Notes: a model not told the origin generated them from the letters alone. 64,000 nt of DNA from Corallococcus caeni (GCF_036245865.1 NZ_BTTW01000007.1:62001-126000); one strand, 5' to 3'. Counted from the stretch's first letter, positions 20,874 to 29,831 are shown. Numbers and translations: made by a program.

Positions 20874-22181
20874 TCAGCGTTCCACGGGCGGTCCGGTCAC
20901 CACCAGCCTCCTGGCCTTCTGGAACAGCGGCACGGGCGGCTCCTCCGCCACGTACACGCCCCAGTAGTACTCCCCAGGGGCCAGGCCGGGCAGCACCACC
21001 TGTTGCAGGCCGCCCTCCCGCACGAGCACCGGTTGTCGCAGCTCCCGGTCGCGCGCGACCACCAGCCGGTAGCGCGGCTCACCGCCGATGGACTGCCACG
21101 CGAAGACCAGGTCCTCGGCGGCGAGGGCGTCCGGAGCCTCGTAGCCATCCCGCGGCGTGACGAGCAGGCCGCGGGGCGGCTTGCGCTCCACGAAGATGCG
21201 CCGGGCGAAGCCGGACTCGCCCGGCCGTCCCTCCGCGTCCAGCGCGGCCACGCGCCAGACGAACATGCCGGGCTCCGGCGGGAGGAACGTGAAGTCCAGG
21301 CCCTCGACCTGCGTGTCCACGATGCGCCGGGTGAAGCCCAGGTCGCGCGCCACCTGCACCTGGTAGCTCCGCGCTCCGTCCAGCGGCCCCCAGCTCAGCG
21401 GGATGCGCAGCCCCGGGCTCCACGCGATGCGCGCGTCCACGCCCGGGGAGAGGCTGGTGGGGAAGGGCGGGCCGTCATGCTCGGCGTCCTCCAGGCCGCG
21501 CGCGACATCCAGCCAGTATCCGGCCGCGAGCGTGCGGCGGTGCGCGCCCTCGGACAACAGCAGCCGTCCCCGGGAGACGCTGAGGTGCATGCCGCGCGCG
21601 GTGCGGGTGACGCGGAACTCCGTGGGGCCTGCGTGCTCCTCCACCGTGAGCGCCACCTGCCGCCCGTTGTCACCGCGCAGCACGAGCGGGCCATCCGGCA
21701 GCGCGTCCTCGGGTAGCAGTCCCCGGGCGGTCCCCGACTCCAGCGCCACCACCGAGCCACCCCCCGTGGGAGGCGCGGGGCGATCGACCATCACCACGGT
21801 GCGCTCCTCCAGTTCGATGCGTCCGCCGCCGCGAAGCTCGATGCGCGTGGAGGCGCCCGGCCCGGTGCGCACCCAGTCACCGGAGCGGAAGGTGGCCCCC
21901 GCTTCGAACGGCTCCCAGTACGCATTCGCCGTGCGCATCGTCTCGACGGGGCCGCGCGCCACGGCGCAGGTGGCCACGATGGCGGACAGCTCCCGCGACA
22001 CGGTCTCGGAAGCGCCGTCGTCCTCCGCGGTCCGTGCGCAGCCCGCGACCAGCAGGAGCACGACCCACCCCGCGATGCCCCTGCGCGGAACCCCGAGTTC
22101 ACCCATGACAGCCCTACGGAACCCCGACGCCCGGTGGATCGCTCGCGCCACCGCGCTTCCACGCGGACGGGCTGTGTTCAT
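20874..22181 (-). CDS. FecR-domain lipoprotein with fibronectin-like repeats
   Basis: 435 residues. The start at 22181 overlaps the kinase stop by ATGA and has GGAGG five bases upstream. An alternative ATG at 22106 would give a shorter lipoprotein signal. The hydrophobic segment ends LLLVAGC, a good lipobox. A FecR-like region follows (WVRTGPGASTRIELRGGGRI). The second half has two fibronectin type III-like units (IPLSWGPLDGARSYQVQVA and LVFAWQSIGGEPRYRLVVA), a layout known from FecR-LysM type envelope proteins. The coupling to the PilZ-like kinase upstream suggests that it is the envelope-facing component of a kinase pathway. Confidence 0.86.
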   Translation of the reverse strand: MNTARPRGSAVARAIHRASGFRRAVMGELGVPRRGIAGWVVLLLVAGCARTAEDDGASETVSRELSAIVATCAVARGPVETMRTANAYWEPFEAGATFRSGDWVRTGPGASTRIELRGGGRIELEERTVVMVDRPAPPTGGGSVVALESGTARGLLPEDALPDGPLVLRGDNGRQVALTVEEHAGPTEFRVTRTARGMHLSVSRGRLLLSEGAHRRTLAAGYWLDVARGLEDAEHDGPPFPTSLSPGVDARIAWSPGLRIPLSWGPLDGARSYQVQVARDLGFTRRIVDTQVEGLDFTFLPPEPGMFVWRVAALDAEGRPGESGFARRIFVERKPPRGLLVTPRDGYEAPDALAAEDLVFAWQSIGGEPRYRLVVARDRELRQPVLVREGGLQQVVLPGLAPGEYYWGVYVAEEPPVPLFQKARRLVVTGPPVER

Positions 22182-24127
22182 CGCACCCTCCAACCCGAGG
22201 GGGCCTTGCGCAGCTCCTCCTCCAGGAACCGCAGCCGGATGCGCGGCGCGCTCCGCTCCGGTGCCGCCTCCAGCGCGGCGCGCAGGTGCGCCATCGCCTC
22301 CGTCGCGTCCCCGCGCTGCGTGGCCTCCGCCGCCATCCGCTCGAACGCATCCGCCAGGGCCGCCAGCCGCGTGCGCACGCGCGGGTCCTCGGGCCGCAGC
22401 GCCCGCGCGGCCTGGAGGTGCGCCAGCGCCGTGTCCTCGCCCGCGCCCGTCAGCTTCGCCACCGCGATGAGCCGATCCGCGCGAGACAGATGCCCGGCCA
22501 CCTCCACCTCCCCGGCATGCCGCGGCCACGTCAACGCCGCGCCCGTCGCGCAGAGGACGGTGACCGCCAGCGCGCCCCACCGCAGGGCCCGTCCATGCCG
22601 CGCGACCGCCAGCCTCGCGGCCACCGGGATGCGCTGCTCCACGGCGAAGCGCCACCGGCGGTAGCTCGGGAACGCATGCGGCCGGTCCTTACCCCGCGCG
22701 GCCCCCATCAGCGCCTCCGTCTCGCGCTGGGACCGGTCCAGCGATTCGCCGAACAGCTCGCGCATCGTCTGCACCAGGTCGAAGGCGGGCAGGGTGCTCC
22801 GCACGCGCTCCAGCGCCTGCCGCAGCACCTTCGCGCTGGGCGCCCGGGCGGACGGCTCCGGCGCGGTGGCCCACTGCACCAGCCGCTCCAGCTCCGGCGT
22901 CACCTGGGGATTGAAGAGGGACGGCTTCAGCACCGGCGGCCCCTCCGTGCCGGTGGAGACCTCCGAGGCCCGGTGCAGCGTGAGCAGCTCGTAGAGGACC
23001 AGCCCCATGCCGTGGACGTCCCACGCGGGCTCCGGGCGTCCGCCGGCGGCCTGCTCCGGCGCCATGTACGCGCGCTTGCCCACCACCAGCAGGTCATTCC
23101 CGCTGGCGATGCTGGCGGACGCCACCCCCATGTCCACCAGCTTCACCTCGCCGTGCAGCCCGACGAGGAGGTTGCCCGGGCTCACGTCCCGGTGCACCAG
23201 GTGAAGCGGACGTCCATCCAGGTCGCGCTGCCCGTGCAGGTACTCCAGCGCCTTGCCCAGCTCCAGGGCCAGCGTCACCGCGAGCGCCACCGGCGGAGGC
23301 CGGCCCCGTCGCCGCAGCTCCTGCACCAGGTCCGCGCCGTTGCGGCCGTGCACGTACTCCATGGCCATGAAGGGCCGGCCCGCGGCGCTGCCCACGTCGA
23401 ACACCTGGATGACGTTGGGGTGCTGGAGCGTGGCGCTCAGCCGCGCCTCGGTGAGGAACAGCTCCGACAGGCGCGGGTGCCGCGCGTACTCCTGGAACAC
23501 CAGCTTGAGCGCCACCAGCTTGTCCACGCCCTCCGCCATCGTGTGCCGCGCGAGGAGGACCTCCGCCATGCCGCCCGCGCCCAGCCGCTGCAGCAGCTGG
23601 TACGGCCCGAACGCGTCGAACGGTCGCAGCCCGCCCTGCCACGCCTCCGGGTCTCGCGCGTGCAGCAGCTCCACGTGCGAATAGTCATTCAGCGCGGACG
23701 TGCCGCTGACCGTGGAGCGGGGCCGGATGCCCACTGGCGTCGGCTCCTCGCGCCAGGCGTGCTCGCTCCCCCCGGCGGCGCCGCCGGGCGCGCTCGCGGC
23801 GGTCGTCCCCTCCGTCGAGGGCGCGGGCGGCTCGCGCGGGCTCAGGGGGAGCGGAAGGCTGCCCGCGTCCAGCGCGACGAACTTGACGAAGTAGCCGCGC
23901 GCCCAGCCGGACACGCCGTGCTCCATCACCCGCACGCGGCCGGAGACGGCGGGCCCGTCCCCCAGGAAGGCCACCTGCAGCGGGAACTCCGTCCCGATGG
24001 GCTGCGGCGTGTCCTCCGGAACGAACAGGCCGTGCTCCGTCATGCTCTTCCACAGCCGCGCGCGGGACTCCGGCGCGTCCGCGAACGGCAACCGGAACAG
24101 CCGGCCCTTCCTCTTTGGCAGCTTCAC
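22178..24127 (-). CDS. PilZ-like domain Ser/Thr protein kinase with one transmembrane helix
   Basis: 649 residues from a GTG start behind GGGGGAGGA. Residues about 1-90 look like a myxobacterial PilZ-type domain but lack the canonical RxxxR and D/NxSxxG, so c-di-GMP binding is doubtful. The kinase domain spans about 174-445: GAGGMAEV glycine loop, VALKLV (Lys208), HRDVSPGNLL (Asp314, Asn319) and DMG in place of DFG. APEQA lies in the activation segment. A transmembrane helix is at about 518-534, followed by a short TPR-like periplasmic tail. It stands between the PEGA lipoprotein and FecR lipoprotein genes, so it may send an envelope state to the cytoplasm. All catalytic residues are present. 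Confidence 0.93.
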   Translation of the reverse strand: MKLPKRKGRLFRLPFADAPESRARLWKSMTEHGLFVPEDTPQPIGTEFPLQVAFLGDGPAVSGRVRVMEHGVSGWARGYFVKFVALDAGSLPLPLSPREPPAPSTEGTTAASAPGGAAGGSEHAWREEPTPVGIRPRSTVSGTSALNDYSHVELLHARDPEAWQGGLRPFDAFGPYQLLQRLGAGGMAEVLLARHTMAEGVDKLVALKLVFQEYARHPRLSELFLTEARLSATLQHPNVIQVFDVGSAAGRPFMAMEYVHGRNGADLVQELRRRGRPPPVALAVTLALELGKALEYLHGQRDLDGRPLHLVHRDVSPGNLLVGLHGEVKLVDMGVASASIASGNDLLVVGKRAYMAPEQAAGGRPEPAWDVHGMGLVLYELLTLHRASEVSTGTEGPPVLKPSLFNPQVTPELERLVQWATAPEPSARAPSAKVLRQALERVRSTLPAFDLVQTMRELFGESLDRSQRETEALMGAARGKDRPHAFPSYRRWRFAVEQRIPVAARLAVARHGRALRWGALAVTVLCATGAALTWPRHAGEVEVAGHLSRADRLIAVAKLTGAGEDTALAHLQAARALRPEDPRVRTRLAALADAFERMAAEATQRGDATEAMAHLRAALEAAPERSAPRIRLRFLEEELRKAPSGWRVR

Positions 24128-24184
24128 GCCGGTCCTCCCCCCACGAATATGGCGGTGCGCTTCACGTCCGCGGCCCGCTTCGCT

Positions 24185-24571
24185 TCACGGCGAAGCGGTC
24201 AACGTCACCTGGATGGGCTCGGGCCGGTCGCCCACCATCACCTCCGCCCGCCACGTGGCGTGGCCCTCCAGGCGGACGCTCACCTGGTGGACGCCGGGGG
24301 CCAGCGGAAGCAGCGCCCCCAGCTGGCGCGCGAGCCCCATCGCGCGGCCGTCCACGAAGACGCGGGCGCCATCCGGCATCACGTCCAGGCGCAGCCCCGT
24401 CGCCGCCGCCCCCTCCACCCGCGCCGCGCGCCCCACCGGCATCGCCGGGCGCACGGCCTCCACCCGCAGGAGCGCCAGGGCATCGCCGTCCCGCGCGACC
24501 GGGTGGCGCGCACAGGCGCAGGTGCCAGCCATCAGGGCGGCGATGAGCAGACGTCTCGCATTCGGAGGCAT
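24185..24571 (-). CDS. Small PEGA-domain lipoprotein
   Basis: 128 residues from the ATG at 24571. The N-terminus is a short lipoprotein-like signal with Cys at 18 and 20 (GTCACA). The C-terminal 70 residues have the PEGA pattern: MPDGARVFVDGRAMG, then LAPGVHQVSVRLEGHATW and a closing beta strand. PEGA domains are found in surface-layer and kinase-associated proteins. It is the first gene of the minus-strand trio, 57 bp before the kinase. It is probably the periplasmic partner of that kinase's tail, which is an inference from neighbourhood only. Confidence 0.82.
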   Translation of the reverse strand: MPPNARRLLIAALMAGTCACARHPVARDGDALALLRVEAVRPAMPVGRAARVEGAAATGLRLDVMPDGARVFVDGRAMGLARQLGALLPLAPGVHQVSVRLEGHATWRAEVMVGDRPEPIQVTLTASP

Positions 24572-24920
24572 GACAGGGATTGGAGCGCGAGCGCGGGGGC
24601 CCCCGTCAAGGCACCGGCCCCCGCGTCGCAATGGCTGTTCCCACCCGTACAACCCGGCGAAAACAGCGCTCCCGGAGGTGCTTTCCAGACCCACCCGCGC
24701 AGGTCGTTCTTCCGAGTGAAAAGTGGGTGTTCCCGGGTGGACGGATGGCCCGCGTCCGCGGCTCCTGGCGCCCGTGGGCGTGAGGGACGGCGCGTGCGTG
24801 CCGGGTGACCTGGGAGGTGACTGGGTTTGAGAGGAATTGGACCCGGGGCGGGTCCGCGCGGATCCACGCATGTCAGACGCCACCCGTAACCTGCGACACG
24901 TTCCAGCCTGAATCCCACCC
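24572..24920. other. Divergent intergenic region, 349 bp, no gene seen
   Basis: This lies between the PEGA gene (minus) and the oxygenase operon (plus). It holds GC-rich short palindromes, including GGGGGCCCCC near 24598. The part at 24800-24850 is richer in TTTGAG-type sequence and is a likely promoter area for the oxygenase operon. I see no coding sequence and no defined operator. Confidence 0.5.
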
Positions 24921-25925
24921 ATGACGACCCGACATCCCATGCCCGCCACCGCGCCCCGGACACCGGCCCCGTCCCTGCCTCCCAGACCCTTCACCTCCGC
25001 GCGGGATGGACTCGTGCGCAGACAGCCCCAGCGCTTCACGGACATCCGGCCGCTGCGGCTGGAGGACTTCGTGTCCGGGACGCCGCGCCAGCGGGAGTCC
25101 TTCGCGCGGCGGCTGATCACCCACCTGTCGGAGCGCGGCTTCTTCTACCTGGAGCGTCCCGCCGCCTTCCTGGAGCGGCACACCCTGGCGGGGCTGTTCG
25201 AGCGCTACGAGGCGACCTTCCAGCACGCCCTGCTGGCGCACCCGTACCTGCACGCGCTGCTGCCCGCGGCCACGGTGTTCCAGACGGGCTACAACGCCAC
25301 CTGGTACCCGGAGTCGGCGGTGGTGCGGCAACCCATCGAGGCGTTCATGGCCAAGCCCGCGACGTGGACGGGCTTCCGCCGCCGCGTGGTGCCGGAGCCG
25401 GTGCGGGAGCTGCTGGAGGCGTCGGAGGACGCGTACGACGCCTGCCACGCCGTGGGCATCGCGCTGCTGGAGGCGCTGGAGCTGGGCTATGGCCTGCGCC
25501 CCGGGGGGCTCACGCGGCTGTTCCGCCGCCGCACGGAAGGGGCGGTGCGGTTCGTGAAGTACCACGCGCCCAGCACGGCGCGGCGCAGGCGGGAGGTGGT
25601 GGCGCACGCGTCGGAGCCGCACTCGGACAAGAGCTTCTTCACCTTCAACCTGGGGGAGTCGCGGCCGGGGCTGGTGTGGCTGGACGGGAACACGCCGCGC
25701 CTCATGCCCAATGACGAAGGGCACTGGCTCATCACCTCCGGCCGCTTCTCCGAAGGGCTGACGCGCGAGCTGGACGCGCCGGTGCGGGCGTTCCGGCACA
25801 CGGTGCACAACGACGGCGAGCGCGTGGTCATCCTGGGCTTCGTGACGCCCGAGGGCGACCTGCACGACCTGCCGCTGGACGCGTGGCCCGCGCCGCGGCT
25901 CGCCGCGGGAGGCGCCCGTGGCTGA
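24921..25925 (+). CDS. 2-oxoglutarate/Fe(II) oxygenase, isopenicillin-N-synthase type
   Basis: 334 residues. The N-terminal half is helical, with ITHLSERGFFYLE like the start of IPNS-type enzymes. The metal triad is visible as EPHSDKSFFTF (His234, Asp236) and AFRHTVHN (His293). An Arg eight residues after the distal His (Arg301, GERVV) should bind the 2-oxoglutarate carboxylate, although the usual Ser two residues later is Val. It may hydroxylate, desaturate or cyclise a small molecule. It overlaps the next gene by 8 bp. No good ribosome site is seen at 24921, and an in-frame ATG at 24939 is possible. It is the first gene of the four-gene operon. Confidence 0.87.
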   Translation: MTTRHPMPATAPRTPAPSLPPRPFTSARDGLVRRQPQRFTDIRPLRLEDFVSGTPRQRESFARRLITHLSERGFFYLERPAAFLERHTLAGLFERYEATFQHALLAHPYLHALLPAATVFQTGYNATWYPESAVVRQPIEAFMAKPATWTGFRRRVVPEPVRELLEASEDAYDACHAVGIALLEALELGYGLRPGGLTRLFRRRTEGAVRFVKYHAPSTARRRREVVAHASEPHSDKSFFTFNLGESRPGLVWLDGNTPRLMPNDEGHWLITSGRFSEGLTRELDAPVRAFRHTVHNDGERVVILGFVTPEGDLHDLPLDAWPAPRLAAGGARG

Positions 25926-26649
25926 GCGCGCGCGCAGCCGAGGGAACGAGGGGCCGGAGCACGTCTTCTTCTCCCCGCATCCGGACGACGTGGCGCTGGG
26001 GGCGTACGCGAGCCTGCTGGGCGTGCCCCGGGGCATCGTGCCCACGCTCGTCACGGTCTTCTCGCAGAGCTGCTGGGAGTTCGTGCTGCCGGTGGACCCG
26101 TCGCGGGCCATGGCCGTGACGTCGCTGCGGATGGGCGAGGACCGACGCTTCGCCCGGGCGCACGGCGCGGACCTGGTGCACCTGGGCTTCCGCGACACCA
26201 GCCTGCGCTCGCCGCCGGGGGGCCCCGCGGAGCCGGAGGAGGCCCGGGCGGCGCTGGCCTCACGCGTGCTGCTGGCGCTGGACGAGGTGCTGGCGAGCGT
26301 GTCCGAGGACGCGGTCTGCTACGTGCCGCTGGGCATCTCCAGCCACGCGGACCACCTGCTGGTGCGTGACGCCGTGCGGGCGCTGCGCGGCGAGCGGGGC
26401 GTCGTCTACTACGAGGACCTGCCGTACTCCGCGCACCACCCGGAGGACGAGATCGTCGACTACGCGTGGGCGCTCGGGCTGTCGCCCCGGTGCGTGGACA
26501 TGACGGCGCTGTGGCCCGCGAAGCTGCGCGGGCTGTCCTTCTACGCAAGCCAGCTCGAGCCCCGGACGCTGCCCGCGGTGGAGGCGCACGCGCGCAGGCT
26601 GGGCGCGGGCCGGGGGCTGTGCGAGCGCGTCTGGACGGTGGCGCCATGA
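25918..26649 (+). CDS. PIG-L/LmbE-family deacetylase
   Basis: 243 residues from a GTG start that overlaps the oxygenase stop by 8 bp. The zinc-site signature PHPDDVALG (His21, Asp23, Asp24) is present near the N-terminus; the usual Glu after HPDD is Val. The second motif HADH (His143, His146) supplies the remaining ligand. The family removes N-acetyl groups from GlcNAc-containing substrates such as GlcNAc-PI, mycothiol and bacillithiol precursors, and lincosamide or teicoplanin intermediates. The length matches single-domain family members. In this operon it most likely exposes an amine on a glycoside, followed by action of the methyltransferase. That is inference. Confidence 0.9.
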   Translation: MAERARSRGNEGPEHVFFSPHPDDVALGAYASLLGVPRGIVPTLVTVFSQSCWEFVLPVDPSRAMAVTSLRMGEDRRFARAHGADLVHLGFRDTSLRSPPGGPAEPEEARAALASRVLLALDEVLASVSEDAVCYVPLGISSHADHLLVRDAVRALRGERGVVYYEDLPYSAHHPEDEIVDYAWALGLSPRCVDMTALWPAKLRGLSFYASQLEPRTLPAVEAHARRLGAGRGLCERVWTVAP

Positions 26650-28574
26650 GCGCGCGGGAGCCCCGCTGGCTCGGGACGCAGGAGGGGGACCTGCTGGTGC
26701 ACCTCTCCTACGAAGCGACGCGCACGCTGGGCGGGATGGGCGTGGTGCTGGAGCACCTGCTGTCCTCCCCCGAGTACCGGCGGGACTTCCCGCGCACGCT
26801 GCTGGTGAGCCCCACGGTGCGGCCGTGCGGGCTGGGGAGCTACGCGCCGGAGGAGTCGCTGGCGCGCGACCTGGAGGCGCACGGCGAGGTGTTCTACAGC
26901 GGCCTGCGCCCGGACAACCCGGAGCGGTGGACGCGCGTCTTCCGGCCGGTGGAGGAGAAGCACGACGTGTCGTTCGTCTACGGGCGGCGCGACGCCCCGG
27001 GCGGCCCGGTGGAGGTGCTGCTCGTGGACCTCACCGACGTGCTCCGGGGCTACCGGGTGCGGATGGGGACGCTGCCCCGGTTCCTCGCGCGGCTGCACAC
27101 GCTGCTGGGCGTGGACCTCCCGTTCGACTGCCGGGGCGCGCGTCCGGCGGCGTGGCGGGGGTTGTCGCGCGTGTGGCGCCAGCGCTTCGGCACGCGGCTG
27201 GGCGCGGCGCCCTGGGTCAACCGCCTGTTCCGCAAGGCGGTGCGGCACGGCCTGATGGACGCGCCCGCGCTGGACCACGACGCGATGCTGGCCATCGTCC
27301 TCGCGGAGCCCGTCTTCGACGCGCTGGAGCGGCTGCGCCCGACGAAGGAGGGGGCGGGGACGGTCATCCTGGCGCAGGAGCACCTGTCGCTGCCGCTCGC
27401 GTACAAGGCGCTGCTCGACGGGCGCGGCTGGTGCCGCACCGTGTACTACGCGGGCGAGGTGCGCACGCCCCGCGTGCTGGTGGAGTACGGCGAGGCAGGG
27501 CAGGGCGCGTCCGACGCGCGCTTCTACAACATCCAGCGCCTGGGGCTGGAACAGGGGCGGACGCTCGACGAGGTGTACCCCGTCGGCACCTGGCCCAACT
27601 TTCAAATCCTGCGCAACGGCCACCTGTGCGACCGCGTGGGCGCGGTGAGCGCCTCCGTGGCGGACGAGCTGCGGTTCCTGGACGCGCGCTACGCGCTCCA
27701 CCCGGTGACGGTGGTGCCGCACGGCCACCGGCCCATCGAGACGGGCTGGGACGCGAAGGAGGCGGCGCGGGCGCGGGTGCTGGCCCATGCGCGCAAGCAG
27801 TGGGGGAAGGGCTTCCGGCTGCTGCTCACGCACATCGCGCGGGACGAGGTCTGCAAGGGGCTCTGGCGCGACGTGGACGTGTGCGAGCACCTGGCCACGC
27901 TGCTGCCGCCGGAGCGGAAGCCCGCGCTGCTGGTGATGGTGACGGAGTGGAACGAGGCGGAGCCGTCCGACAACCTGCGCGCCCTGAAGGCGCGGGTGGA
28001 CGCGTTCAACGTGAAGGACACGGGCCTGCACATCGCGCTGGTGAACCAGCCCACGTGGCCCGCGGGCCTGGACTTCACGCGGGACGACCTGCACCGTGCC
28101 ACGGACGTGTCCCTGGGGCAGTCGCTGTATGAGTCCTACGGACTGGCGCAGCTGGAGGCCCTGGGCTGCGGCGCCATCTGCGTCATCTCCGGCGTGAGCG
28201 GCGCCAGGCGGGCCCTGCGCGAGGTGTGCCTGCGGCAGGGCCTGTCGGAGGCCGCGCACCCGAACCTCGTCGTCTCCGACGCGGCGGCGGACGCCCGGGA
28301 GGCGGGGCTGGCGCACACGGTGGAGGCCTGGAAGGCGCTGCCCGCGGCCGTGCTGAGGGAGCAGGAGCTGCGCACCGCGGAGCGCGTGGCGGAGGAGGTG
28401 GTGCGCCGGCTTCCGCGCGACGCGCACGAGGGCCGCCTGCTGCTGGCGACGGGCTGGGCGCTGTCGGAGCGGCTTGGCTGGGAGCCGCTCATCCGCGAGC
28501 AGTTGCTGCCGCTGCTCCGCTTCCCGAAGCAGGAGGCGGAGGCCGTGTCCGACTGGAGCGCGGCCCACGGCTGA
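26646..28574 (+). CDS. Glycogen/starch-synthase-like glycosyltransferase (GT-B)
   Basis: 642 residues from an ATG that overlaps the deacetylase TGA (ATGA). The start is like the donor-loop side of GT5/GT4 enzymes: LSYEATRTLGGMGVVLEHLL corresponds to the GGLGDV region of glycogen synthases. The C-terminal half has SLYESYGLAQLEALGCGAICVIS, the E-x7-E donor-sugar motif of retaining GT-B enzymes. There is no signal peptide or membrane helix. It is larger than typical GT4 enzymes because of a central insertion. The donor and acceptor cannot be predicted. Its position between the deacetylase and methyltransferase genes suggests that it assembles an amino-sugar conjugate. Confidence 0.87.
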   Translation: MSAREPRWLGTQEGDLLVHLSYEATRTLGGMGVVLEHLLSSPEYRRDFPRTLLVSPTVRPCGLGSYAPEESLARDLEAHGEVFYSGLRPDNPERWTRVFRPVEEKHDVSFVYGRRDAPGGPVEVLLVDLTDVLRGYRVRMGTLPRFLARLHTLLGVDLPFDCRGARPAAWRGLSRVWRQRFGTRLGAAPWVNRLFRKAVRHGLMDAPALDHDAMLAIVLAEPVFDALERLRPTKEGAGTVILAQEHLSLPLAYKALLDGRGWCRTVYYAGEVRTPRVLVEYGEAGQGASDARFYNIQRLGLEQGRTLDEVYPVGTWPNFQILRNGHLCDRVGAVSASVADELRFLDARYALHPVTVVPHGHRPIETGWDAKEAARARVLAHARKQWGKGFRLLLTHIARDEVCKGLWRDVDVCEHLATLLPPERKPALLVMVTEWNEAEPSDNLRALKARVDAFNVKDTGLHIALVNQPTWPAGLDFTRDDLHRATDVSLGQSLYESYGLAQLEALGCGAICVISGVSGARRALREVCLRQGLSEAAHPNLVVSDAAADAREAGLAHTVEAWKALPAAVLREQELRTAERVAEEVVRRLPRDAHEGRLLLATGWALSERLGWEPLIREQLLPLLRFPKQEAEAVSDWSAAHG

Positions 28575-28613
28575 AGGCCGTCACGCAATCACTTTCAAAC
28601 AGGAGTGCGGCAC

Positions 28614-29717
28614 ATGGCAGAGAACAACCCGGCCCCGGCGCTCATCGTCGTGGCCCACCCGGAGGACGTCGTCCGCCTGTTCAGCACGGTGGCGCCGGGG
28701 GCGGACCTGGCGGTGGTGACGGAGGACGGAGGCGCGGGCCGGGAGCTGGAGGCGGTGGGCCGGGCCCTGGGCGCGCGGAGCACGCACCTGCTGCTGTCGC
28801 CCTCGGAGGTGGGGCCGTGGTGCCGCGAGCAGCGCTCCCGGGGCGACGTCCGCGTCTTCACCCACAGCCCGCAGGAGGACGCCCCCCTGCACCGCGAGGT
28901 GGCGCTCCGGGTCAGCCGCGTCTTCGACCGGCTGTGGGTGCCCGCCACGGGCGCCAGGCCCACGGCCTGGACGGTGCTGGACGACGCGGCCTTCCAGCGC
29001 AAGCTGGGCCTGCTCAACACGCTCTACCGGGAGCGTCCAGACGGGGCCAGCTCGGGCGCCTGCACGGACCCCGTGCGCGACGGGCCCGGCATCGAGGCCT
29101 TCACGGAGGCGCGGGCCGCGGACGTGGTGCGCGCCCTGTCCCTCACGAAGCCGGAGATCTTCTCCGAGCTCGCGGACCCCTGGGGCTTCGCCCGCTCCGC
29201 CTACGAGGTCGAGCGCTTCGCCCTCACCGCGAAGGTGCTGGGGACGCTGCGCCACGCCGTCCCGCCCCGGCGCGTGGTGGACGTGGGCGCGTGCGAGGGG
29301 ATGATGACCGAGCACCTGCTGGCGCTCTTCCCCGACGCGAACATCCAGGCCGTGGAGTCCGAGCCCCGCTTCGTCACGCGCCTGCGCGAGCGGCTGGGCG
29401 GCCACGCGCGCGTGCGCATCGTGGAGGCCAGCGCGGAGGACGTGGCGCTGGAGGCGGACCTGGTGCTGCTGGCGGAGGTGCTCTACTACCTGTCCGACGA
29501 CGCCAGCCGCGACCTCCTGGACCGGCTGCGCGCGTCCCACCTGCTCACGTCCTACGGCGGCGGCTTCGGCGACCAGCTGCACGCCGCGCTCGCCGGCCGT
29601 GGCTGGCGGTGCGTCCAGTCCGCGACACTTCCAGGCCGCATCGAACCCGTGGACGGCGCCTCCAGCCCACTGCTCGTCCGCCGCGCAGGCACCGGAATCC
29701 GGCTCTGGGAACGGTGA
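28614..29717 (+). CDS. PIG-L-like domain fused to NodS-like SAM methyltransferase
   Basis: 367 residues. The ATG at 28614 has AGGAG eight bases upstream (28601-28605), which decides it over the GTG at 28605. Residues 1-165 start VVAHPEDVVRLF and contain VFTHSPQEDAPLHREV, a PIG-L-like layout with altered metal residues, so it may bind but not deacetylate. Residues 170-367 form a class I methyltransferase with motif I VVDVGACEG and the acidic ligand in QAVESEP. The overall arrangement resembles NodS, the enzyme that N-methylates the deacetylated sugar of Nod factors in rhizobia. It is the last gene of the four-gene operon, 39 bp after the glycosyltransferase. Confidence 0.85.
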   Translation: MAENNPAPALIVVAHPEDVVRLFSTVAPGADLAVVTEDGGAGRELEAVGRALGARSTHLLLSPSEVGPWCREQRSRGDVRVFTHSPQEDAPLHREVALRVSRVFDRLWVPATGARPTAWTVLDDAAFQRKLGLLNTLYRERPDGASSGACTDPVRDGPGIEAFTEARAADVVRALSLTKPEIFSELADPWGFARSAYEVERFALTAKVLGTLRHAVPPRRVVDVGACEGMMTEHLLALFPDANIQAVESEPRFVTRLRERLGGHARVRIVEASAEDVALEADLVLLAEVLYYLSDDASRDLLDRLRASHLLTSYGGGFGDQLHAALAGRGWRCVQSATLPGRIEPVDGASSPLLVRRAGTGIRLWER

Positions 29718-29802
29718 TAACAAGAATTCAGGGGCTGACGGCCGGGCTCGCCCGCAAGGCGTGCGCTCCTCTCTCCGGGAAGCGCCCGTCGTCCTGGTTT
29801 AA

Positions 29803-29831
29803 TTGTTTTACATGGTTAAGGATTGTATAGC
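29803..29831 (+). promoter_or_regulatory. Candidate sigma-70-type promoter in an AT-rich island
   Basis: TTGTTT (29803-29808), a 17-bp spacer and TATAGC (29826-29831) lie in a marked AT-rich patch (about 29797-29870) within otherwise 70 percent GC sequence. It stands about 58 bp upstream of the thioredoxin-fold gene. The patch may also be a nucleoid-protein site. Confidence 0.45.

Noticed and set aside
24921-29717. Reading the operon as a true Nod-factor cluster
   Set aside because: There is no NodA acyltransferase or NodC chitin synthase; only the combination of activities is similar.
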